Below, piece after piece: positions 7,583-12,789 of a stretch of DNA of 12,789 bases. The translations under genes were made by a program, and so were the position numbers. The stretch's first letter is position 1. The number at the start of each line of letters is the position of its first letter. The notes beneath the pieces were generated by a model that was not told the DNA's origin, searched no databases, and saw only the letters and a program-made list of their open reading frames with translations. The DNA comes from an uncultured Clostridium sp. (GTDB taxonomy: Bacteria; Bacillota; Clostridia; Lachnospirales; Lachnospiraceae): NCBI GenBank assembly GCA_900553925.1, contig USFH01000052.1, forward strand, positions 1-12,789, read 5' to 3'.

Positions 7583-8419
7583 ATGGAACGAATCGATTTA
7601 CATGTACATTCCAATGCGTCCGACGGTTCTCTGACACCGACAGAGGTTGCCGACGAAGCGATGCGGATGGGACTTTCCGCGATTGCCCTGACCGATCACG
7701 ACACGGTCGATGGCGTGGCAGAAATCTTAGACTATACAAAGGACAAGCCTTTGGAGGTAGTGCCGGGCATCGAACTGTCCTGCTACTATAACAATCGTGA
7801 GATTCATATTCTCGGCTTCTATATGGACTATGAAAACCCGGAGCTTCAAAAAGAGCTTGCCGTATTAAAGGAAGCACGTGAGGGAAGAAATGAGAAAATG
7901 GTAGCGATGATGCAGGCAGATGGTCTCCCTGTCACGATGGAGAAGCTGCTTCACGGCAATCCGGACAGTGTCATCACACGGGCACATTTCGCAAGAGTTC
8001 TCGTCGAGGAAGGTGTCTGCAAAGACAAGGATACCGCGTTCCGCAAATACATCGGCATCGGCTGTAAATATTACCTGCCGAAGCCACAGGTTACCTGTGA
8101 GACTGCTATGCGTATCTTAACGACTTATGGCAAAGCGGCATTTCTGGCACATCCTCTGCTCTATCATCTTGGTTACGCACAGATTGATGAGCTGTTAGCA
8201 TATCTAAAGACACTTGGTTTAAAAGGACTTGAGGCATTCCACTCTTCGAACAACCGCTTTGAAAGTGAGAAGCTCCGCTCGTTGGCTGCCAAATACGAAC
8301 TGGCAATCTCCGGTGGTTCGGATTTCCACGGGGTTGTAAAGCCGAATATACAGATGGGAATCGGACGGGGAAATATGAATATTCCAATGAGTCTGCTTGA
8401 TACAATTAAAACTTTATAA
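7583..8419 (+). CDS. PHP-domain phosphoesterase (RNase AM/YciV-like)
   Basis: This 278-residue protein has a complete PHP metal site: DLHVHSNASDG (5-15), LTDHDT (36-41), GIELS (62-66), EIHILGF (73-79), ITRAHFARVLV (131-141), FLAHPLLY (187-194) and SGGSDFHG (243-250). These His, Asp and Glu residues bind the usual trinuclear metal cluster. Related proteins are the 3',5'-nucleotide bisphosphate phosphatase of Chromobacterium and E. coli YciV (RNase AM/Rnm), which trims 5' ends of structured RNAs and hydrolyses pAp. The size matches this group and is too small for a DNA polymerase PHP subunit; the RAHFAR segment also favours the YciV-like branch over histidinol phosphatase. Exact substrate is inferred only. 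AAGGAGG precedes the ATG. It is the last gene of the rightward run and is followed by a strong terminator. Confidence 0.9.
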   Translation: MERIDLHVHSNASDGSLTPTEVADEAMRMGLSAIALTDHDTVDGVAEILDYTKDKPLEVVPGIELSCYYNNREIHILGFYMDYENPELQKELAVLKEAREGRNEKMVAMMQADGLPVTMEKLLHGNPDSVITRAHFARVLVEEGVCKDKDTAFRKYIGIGCKYYLPKPQVTCETAMRILTTYGKAAFLAHPLLYHLGYAQIDELLAYLKTLGLKGLEAFHSSNNRFESEKLRSLAAKYELAISGGSDFHGVVKPNIQMGIGRGNMNIPMSLLDTIKTL

Positions 8420-8431
8420 GTTTTCTCCGCG

Positions 8432-8462
8432 AAAAAAAGGAACCCAAACCGGGTTCCTTTTT
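8432..8462. terminator. Bidirectional intrinsic terminator between convergent genes
   Basis: GGAACCC (8439-8445), loop AAACC, GGGTTCC (8451-8457), flanked by A7 (8432-8438) and T5 (8458-8462). It has a U-run in either direction, so it can end both the PHP gene (plus) and the sodium-dependent transporter gene (minus, stop at 8471). Confidence 0.93.
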
Positions 8463-8470
8463 CTATATGT

Positions 8471-9868
8471 TTACAGTTTCATGATTCCGAGTGTCTGCAG
8501 CAAAAGCAGGATCAGGAAGATTGGAGCGATGACCTTTACCATAGCAGTGTAAAGCCGCTTTCTTCCCATTTTACAACCGCTCTTTTCTACTTCTTCGATC
8601 ACAGTCTTCGGTTTGATGACCCATCCAACGAGAATACAGGTTGCAAGTGCTACGATCGGCATCAGCAGATTGTTACTGATGTAATCCATGATATCTAAGA
8701 TCTGCGCCGTTGAGCCGTTTGGAAGCTTAAACTCAAAGTACAGCTTGTTGTATCCGAGGCAGACAATGATACCAACGATCAGTGCGAAGATTCCCTCGAT
8801 TGTGCCGGCCTTTGTTCTGCTTGTATGGAATGCATCCATAATACATGATACAACTGCCTCCATGACGGATACCGCACTTGTAATTGCAGCGAACAATACC
8901 ATTGCAAAAAAGATTGTACCGATTATATTTCCGGCAGCACCCATTGCAGCAAATACCTTTGGCAAAGATACAAACATCAGACTAGGTCCGGATGACATAC
9001 CCTCTGTTCCCATAAATGCATACACAGCCGGAATGATCATCGCACCTGCAAGGAACGCAACAACCGTATCAAAAATCTCAATCTGATTAATTGATTTTCC
9101 AAGATTTGCATCATCCTTCACATACGAACCATATGTAATCATGATACCCATTGCCACAGACAAGCTGAAGAACAACTGTCCGAGTGCATCGATCAGAACC
9201 GTAAATAACTTTCCGATTGTCAGTCCCTCGAGATTCGGAACAATATATATCTTAAATCCCTGCAGACCGGTTACTACTTCACCTGCATCATTTGTATTTT
9301 TCAATGTTAATGAGAATATTGCAATTCCCAAAATCATGACAAGCAGGATTGGCATGATAATCTTCGATGTAGACTCAATTCCTTTATTGACACCACGGAA
9401 TACAATAAATGCAGATACCGCAAGGAAGATCACAAATGTAATAATCGGTTCCCACTGTGACGTGATGAATCCGGTAAAGAATCCATCCTGTGCAGCGTCG
9501 GCTCCATGTCCTGTCAAAAATACGAAGAAATATTTTACTACCCAGCCACCGATTGTGCAGTAATACGGCATGATGATAACCGGTATAATACTCGCAATAG
9601 CACCTAAGAATCCCCATTTATCATGAAGCTTCGTATATGCCGTGAGCGGGCTCTGTTTCGTCTTTCGACCGATCGCAATCTCCGTAGTCAGCAGCGTGTA
9701 GCCAAATGTCAATGCCAGAATGATATAGACGACTAAGAATAATCCGCCTCCATCCTTGGCTGCCAGATACGGAAACCGCCAGATATTTCCAAGACCAACC
9801 GCACTACCTGCCGCCGCAAGTACGAATCCGATTGATCCACCAAATGAGTGTCGCTTCTTTTCTTCCAT
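8471..9868 (-). CDS. Sodium-dependent transporter, neurotransmitter:sodium symporter (NSS/SNF) family
   Basis: This 465-residue membrane protein starts with the family hallmark GSAVGLGNIWRFPYLAAKDGGG (21-42), the unwound first helix that holds Na+ and the substrate amino group. It continues with about eleven membrane helices, as in the bacterial eleven-helix members MhsT and TnaT rather than the twelve-helix eukaryotic carriers. Helix 6/8-region blocks such as ALGQLFFSLSVAMGIMITYGSY and FFAMVLFAAITSAVSVMEA are also typical. Bacterial homologues couple Na+ influx to uptake of amino acids, often hydrophobic or aromatic ones; the substrate here is not readable by eye. A purine-rich AGAGAGGG precedes the ATG. 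It stands alone, convergent with the PHP gene across the shared terminator, and is separated from ldhA by that gene's terminator. Its promoter was not identified with confidence. Confidence 0.94.
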   Translation of the reverse strand: MEEKKRHSFGGSIGFVLAAAGSAVGLGNIWRFPYLAAKDGGGLFLVVYIILALTFGYTLLTTEIAIGRKTKQSPLTAYTKLHDKWGFLGAIASIIPVIIMPYYCTIGGWVVKYFFVFLTGHGADAAQDGFFTGFITSQWEPIITFVIFLAVSAFIVFRGVNKGIESTSKIIMPILLVMILGIAIFSLTLKNTNDAGEVVTGLQGFKIYIVPNLEGLTIGKLFTVLIDALGQLFFSLSVAMGIMITYGSYVKDDANLGKSINQIEIFDTVVAFLAGAMIIPAVYAFMGTEGMSSGPSLMFVSLPKVFAAMGAAGNIIGTIFFAMVLFAAITSAVSVMEAVVSCIMDAFHTSRTKAGTIEGIFALIVGIIVCLGYNKLYFEFKLPNGSTAQILDIMDYISNNLLMPIVALATCILVGWVIKPKTVIEEVEKSGCKMGRKRLYTAMVKVIAPIFLILLLLQTLGIMKL

Positions 9869-9953
9869 CCTTTTTCCCTCTCTTTTTTCGTTCTCGATTC
9901 ACAACACATACCCTCTTATAAAGAATTCTGTATCATGCATCTTGTCCGTTATT

Positions 9954-10008
9954 TGCTGTCTGATTTCATTTTGTTGTCCTATAAACAGCAGATAAGAGCC
10001 ATTTTATC
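9954..10008. repeat. Small dyads upstream of the NSS transporter gene
   Basis: TGCTGT (9954-9959) and ACAGCA (9985-9990) form a 6-bp dyad with 25 bases between. Adjacent to it GATAA (9991-9995) and TTATC (10004-10008) form a second one. They lie about 90-140 bases ahead of the transporter start and could be operator half-sites or chance. No other feature is evident between the transporter start at 9868 and the ldhA terminator. Confidence 0.25.
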
Positions 10009-10050
10009 ATAGATTCATTTTTAAATCCACATCTATTTGATAAAAACAGC

Positions 10051-10089
10051 AAAAATGGGCAGATATATGTGTGATACATACATCTGCCC
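10051..10089 (-). terminator. Intrinsic terminator of ldhA
   Basis: On the minus strand a 14-bp stem (one G-U pair) formed by 10076-10089 and 10057-10070 closes a 5-base loop and is followed by A then five T. It starts about 28 bases after the ldhA stop codon. It isolates ldhA from the downstream transporter gene. Confidence 0.9.
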
Positions 10090-10117
10090 GTACTTATGAT
10101 TGTTATAATCTTGCAAT

Positions 10118-11107
10118 TTATTTTACCTGATTGGCTTCATGGATGGTTCTATTTTCATAATCAACCGCATTCTGTAAGGTTGTCCGGCTGATTGCCGCAA
10201 GTGCTTCCCGCGTCAGAAAACCCTGATGGGACGTAATGATAACATTGGGGAATGAAAGCAATCTGGCTGTGATAGAATGCTGTAACAGCTCGTCCTCCCG
10301 GTTCTCAAATACATTGTCTCCCTCTTCCTCGTAGACATCCAGACCGACGCCGAAGAATTTGCCCTGCCGGATACCCTGTATCAGTTCCTCTGAATCGACC
10401 AGCGCACCACGAGATGTATTGACTAAGATCACATCGTCCTTCATCTGTGCAATCGTATCCTTGTTGATCATGTGATAAGTCTCGTCTGTGAGCGGGCAAT
10501 GCAGGGAAATCAAGTCACTCTGCTTCAGCACGTCTTCGAGCGGCATGTATTCCACGAATTCCAGCTCTTTATTCGGGTACATATCATACGCGATTACGCG
10601 CATACCAAATCCACGGCAGATCCGGCACATTGCAGCACCGATCTTTCCGGTCCCGATGATGCCTGCGGTCTTCCCATGAAAATTCACTCCGGTTAATCCC
10701 ACTAAGCTGAAATTATTCTCCCGCACCTTGATGTAGCTTTTGTGTACATGGCGGTTGACCGCAAGCGCCAGTGTAATCGCAAGCTCCGCAACGGCTTCCG
10801 GAGAATAGCCCGGCACACGCAGCACCGTAATGCCAAGTTCATTTGCCTTTTCCAAATCTATATTATTAAACCCGGCACAGCGAAGCAGCACCAGTCTGAT
10901 ATTTATTGCAGCAAGCTTCTCCAGTACCGGCGCGCTCAGATCCGAGTTTACAAATGCACAGATTGCATCGCAGCCCTGTGCGAGTGATACAGTCTTCGGA
11001 GAAATATCAACTTCGTGGTAGATGATCTCGATGTCCAGGAAATGGGTGAGTTCTTTCTCGAAGGATTCCACGTCGTAGGTTGCTGCATCGTAAAATAGTA
11101 TCTTCAT
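10118..11107 (-). CDS. ldhA: D-lactate dehydrogenase (D-2-hydroxyacid dehydrogenase family)
   Basis: This 329-residue protein aligns with E. coli LdhA through most of its length, including LRCAGFNNIDL (74-84), NNFSLVGLTG (131-140) and GKTAGIIGTGKIGAAM (145-160). It is a cytosolic NAD-dependent enzyme that reduces pyruvate to D-lactate and so regenerates NAD+ during fermentation. The nucleotide motif is GTGKIG (152-157) with Asp175 for NAD. Catalytic residues are Arg233 in NTSRG, the Glu in LDVYEEE (256-262) and His294 in SHQGFLTREAL, which is the D-LDH form of the active-site loop. Closely related enzymes reduce other 2-keto acids such as phenylpyruvate, so the in vivo substrate is not certain. 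AAGGAG precedes the ATG. The gene has its own promoter in the 64-base gap after birA and its own terminator, so it is probably monocistronic. Confidence 0.92.
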   Translation of the reverse strand: MKILFYDAATYDVESFEKELTHFLDIEIIYHEVDISPKTVSLAQGCDAICAFVNSDLSAPVLEKLAAINIRLVLLRCAGFNNIDLEKANELGITVLRVPGYSPEAVAELAITLALAVNRHVHKSYIKVRENNFSLVGLTGVNFHGKTAGIIGTGKIGAAMCRICRGFGMRVIAYDMYPNKELEFVEYMPLEDVLKQSDLISLHCPLTDETYHMINKDTIAQMKDDVILVNTSRGALVDSEELIQGIRQGKFFGVGLDVYEEEGDNVFENREDELLQHSITARLLSFPNVIITSHQGFLTREALAAISRTTLQNAVDYENRTIHEANQVK

Positions 11108-11144
11108 AATATGTGTCTCCTTTTTTTAAGTACACACATATTAT
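11106..11144. promoter_or_regulatory. 11-bp inverted repeat spanning the ldhA -10 box, RBS and start codon
   Basis: ATAATATGTGT (11106-11116) and ACACATATTAT (11134-11144) are exact complements with 17 bases between. Read on the minus strand, the first arm covers most of the -10 TATAAT, the loop holds the ribosome binding site AAGGAG, and the second arm runs into the ATG. A start at the promoter's expected +1 (near 11133) would leave the first arm out of the mRNA. Only transcripts reading through from birA would carry both arms. It does not match the Rex operator as usually described for Clostridia (TTGTTAA-N4-TTAACAA). Confidence 0.6.
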
Positions 11145-11168
11145 ATCCAATTTTCCCTTGGTTATCAC
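11140..11168 (-). promoter_or_regulatory. ldhA: Promoter of ldhA
   Basis: The minus strand reads GTGATA (11163-11168, 4 of 6 to TTGACA), a 17-base spacer, and a perfect TATAAT (11140-11145), 33 bases before the ATG at 11107. The -35 ends only three bases from the birA stop codon. The spacer contains a CCAA-N7-TTGG dyad (11147-11161) that could be an operator. Confidence 0.65.
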
Positions 11169-11171
11169 GTA

Positions 11172-12137
11172 TTACTGCAGCCGGATACTGATTTCACCGG
11201 TTGAGAGATTTTCGCGGGTGCCATCCTCGTACTCGACAAGGAGATGGCACATGTCATCGATATCAAGTGCGGTTGCCTTGCGCTCACCATCCTTTGTCAC
11301 AACACGGATACCTTTTCCAAGAACCAGGCTGCGCTTCTTGTATTCCGCGATGAATTCCTTCTTCGCAAAGTTTTTGTAGTAATAGAAATAGCGGTTCAGT
11401 GTCTCTGCCAGAATCTTATTCTTGATGTCGCCGCTTTGCTCCTGCAGGACAGAACCGGCAATATTTTCCAGTTCCTTACCGAATCCTTCCGCCGGCATAT
11501 ACAGATTGATTCCGATTCCGACGATCACGTATTCCGGGTCTAAGTTTTCCATCTGGAATGCTGCCTGTGTCAGGATGCCACATACCTTGTGCGAATCGAT
11601 GAAGATATCGTTGACCCATTTGATCTGTGGTTTCTTGTCCGTGTATTTCTCGATTGCTTCGCAGACTGCCACGGCGGCGATTGTCGTGAGCAGCGTCACT
11701 TCCTGATTCGCGATCTGCGGTTTCAACAGAATACTGAAATAGATTCCCGTATTTGCCGGCGACATAAACGACCGTCCCAGTCTTCCGAGTCCGTTCGTCT
11801 GCTCCATCGCAGCAAGCACCAGGCCTTCTTCCTCCTGCGTCCGCTCACGGAGTGCAAGGTTCGTGGAGTTGATACAACGGAACACTTCCAATCGCACCGG
11901 ACACTCGACGTCCAGATATTTCGCCGTTCCCTGTACAGACAACACATCCGTATCCTCCGCCAGCTTGTAGCCTTTGTTGTTCACGCCCTCGATTGCAAAT
12001 CCATCCTCCTGCAATTTGCGGATGGCCTTCCAGACTGCTGCCCGGCTGACAGATAGTTTCTTCGCAAGCTGCTCGCCAGACAGATAGGTGCCTCTGTTTT
12101 CTTCCAGTGTCTTTATGATTTCATCTCTGACTGCCAT
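11172..12137 (-). CDS. birA: Bifunctional biotin-protein ligase / biotin operon repressor
   Basis: BirA makes biotinyl-AMP, transfers biotin to a lysine of biotin-dependent carboxylases, and in this two-domain form also represses biotin genes. From the ATG at 12137 the protein is 321 residues. It has an N-terminal winged helix (GEQLAKKLSVSRAAVWKAIRKLQ, 21-43), the catalytic domain with NSTNLALRE, the adenylate loop GLGRLGRSF (116-124), KWVNDIF (173-179) with the catalytic-region lysine, VCGILTQ and VGIGINL, and a C-terminal SH3-like domain from about residue 270. The loop normally reads GRGRxGR; here the first Arg is Leu. Start choice: in-frame ATGs also occur at 12167 and 12185, giving 331 or 337 residues. 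The 12137 start is preferred for family length and the GAGAGTAGGA just upstream, but 12167 is possible. It follows nfo closely and precedes ldhA. No BirA operator was recognised in the window. Confidence 0.94.
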   Translation of the reverse strand: MAVRDEIIKTLEENRGTYLSGEQLAKKLSVSRAAVWKAIRKLQEDGFAIEGVNNKGYKLAEDTDVLSVQGTAKYLDVECPVRLEVFRCINSTNLALRERTQEEEGLVLAAMEQTNGLGRLGRSFMSPANTGIYFSILLKPQIANQEVTLLTTIAAVAVCEAIEKYTDKKPQIKWVNDIFIDSHKVCGILTQAAFQMENLDPEYVIVGIGINLYMPAEGFGKELENIAGSVLQEQSGDIKNKILAETLNRYFYYYKNFAKKEFIAEYKKRSLVLGKGIRVVTKDGERKATALDIDDMCHLLVEYEDGTRENLSTGEISIRLQ

Positions 12138-12223
12138 ATTTCCTACTCTCGATTCTTTGTTTTTCATGTTGCCTGACGGCTCCATGTGTGTGTTCGCAAT
12201 ATGTCTAAGTTTCTTCGGACGAC

Positions 12224-12789
12224 TTACTCCGCAAGCTTTGTAATTCTTGCCGCATCATATGTGCCACTCCGGAACATGTCAATTTCTTCCTTGTATGGTG
12301 GAAATGCTTTCTTCGCATCTGCAAGTGATTTCACATATGGTGTCTCCAGAATCTTCGGTACGTCCAAGAAATCCTTATGCCATACGATCTTGTATAACGC
12401 ATCAAACCCAATCGAACCAAGTCCGATATTCTCATGGCGATCCTTCGCCGCTCCGCGTGGATTCTTGCTGTCATTGATATGGAATACCGCAATCTGGTCC
12501 TTGCCGATGATCTTGTCGAATTCTTCGATCACGCTGTCGAAATCATTTGCCACATCATATCCGGCATCGTTCGTGTGACACGTATCAAAGCAGACACGCA
12601 GCTTGTCATTGTAAATGACACCATCATAGATACGCGCCAGCTCCTCGAAGCTTCTGCCAATCTCGCTGCCCTTTCCTGCCATTGTCTCAAGCGCGATATG
12701 CACCGGCGTATCTTGGGTAAGCACTTCATTTAACCCTTTGATAATACTATCGATGCCTGCGTCGACACCGGCATTCACATGGGAACCCG
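12224..12789 (-). CDS. nfo: Endonuclease IV (apurinic/apyrimidinic endonuclease), C-terminal part (5' end beyond window)
   Basis: The frame is open from the right edge to a TAA at 12224-12226, giving about 188 residues of a protein normally near 280. It begins GSHVNAGVDAGI, which is the conserved GSH-GAG region of endonuclease IV. Metal-site blocks follow in order: IALETMAGKGSEIG (Glu), VCFDTCHTNDAGYD (Asp and His), VFHINDSKNPRGAAKDRHENIGLG (His, then Asp-x-His), and ILETPY (Glu). This is the three-zinc TIM-barrel enzyme that cuts DNA 5' to abasic sites in base-excision repair. The first visible ATG-like start in the fragment is an internal GTG, so the true start lies outside the window. Its stop is 38-87 bases before birA on the same strand, depending on the birA start, which suggests co-transcription. 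Confidence 0.95.
   Translation of the reverse strand, partial: GSHVNAGVDAGIDSIIKGLNEVLTQDTPVHIALETMAGKGSEIGRSFEELARIYDGVIYNDKLRVCFDTCHTNDAGYDVANDFDSVIEEFDKIIGKDQIAVFHINDSKNPRGAAKDRHENIGLGSIGFDALYKIVWHKDFLDVPKILETPYVKSLADAKKAFPPYKEEIDMFRSGTYDAARITKLAE

Noticed and set aside
11106..11144. Rex (NADH sensor) operator at ldhA
   Set aside because: The repeat is ATAATATGTGT with a 17-base spacer, not the TTGTTAA-N4-TTAACAA type palindrome.
12138..12185. Upstream birA start giving 337 residues
   Set aside because: No Shine-Dalgarno is seen before the ATG at 12185, and the extra residues precede the usual N-terminus of the winged helix. The ATG at 12137 fits family length better.
1..12789. CRISPR array, tRNA, phage, transposase or defence system
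   Set aside because: No regularly spaced repeats, tRNA-like folds or mobile or defence protein families were seen; all long frames belong to core metabolic or transport families.

Overview
The window looks like chromosome of a low-to-mid GC Firmicute, most likely a gut-type member of the Lachnospiraceae (class Clostridia). This is inferred from the strong AAGGAGG-type ribosome binding sites, a meso-diaminopimelate dehydrogenase gene, a membrane LTA-synthase-like sulfatase, the Hsp33/SAM-methyltransferase pairing, and the style of the proteins and intergenic AT-rich promoters. There are no phage, transposase, CRISPR, toxin-antitoxin, rRNA or tRNA genes. Nearly all of the window is ordinary core metabolism, transport and maintenance.

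Layout. Positions 1-3159 hold three genes on the minus strand, read as ddh, then an NhaC-family antiporter, then an EamA/DMT transporter that runs off the left edge. The last two are separated by 10 bases and probably co-transcribed; ddh lies 77 bases before the antiporter. Positions 3160-3493 are the largest gene-free stretch and contain a long imperfect inverted repeat (3188-3373) plus a smaller hairpin (3415-3456). Positions 3494-5611 (minus) encode a 705-residue LTA-synthase/sulfatase-family membrane protein. It is divergent from a plus-strand run of a SAM methyltransferase, hslO (Hsp33) and a PHP-domain phosphoesterase (5741-8419). The divergent promoters between the two units have -35 boxes that touch.

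A bidirectional intrinsic terminator (8432-8462) separates the PHP gene from a convergent sodium-dependent (NSS/SNF family) transporter (8471-9868, minus). Further right, all minus, are ldhA (D-lactate dehydrogenase) with its own promoter and terminator, birA (biotin ligase/repressor), and the 3'-terminal two thirds of nfo (endonuclease IV), which is cut by the right edge.

How the genes relate: ddh supplies or drains meso-DAP (lysine and cell wall), next to two transporters whose substrates are unknown. The LTA-synthase-like protein would act on the outer face of the membrane. HslO is a redox-activated holdase, LdhA is a fermentative NADH sink, BirA charges biotin enzymes, and Nfo repairs abasic DNA. 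I do not see a convincing undescribed multi-gene system. The most interesting signals are non-coding: the long palindromic element upstream of ddh, and an 11-bp inverted repeat that overlaps both the -10 box and the start codon of ldhA.
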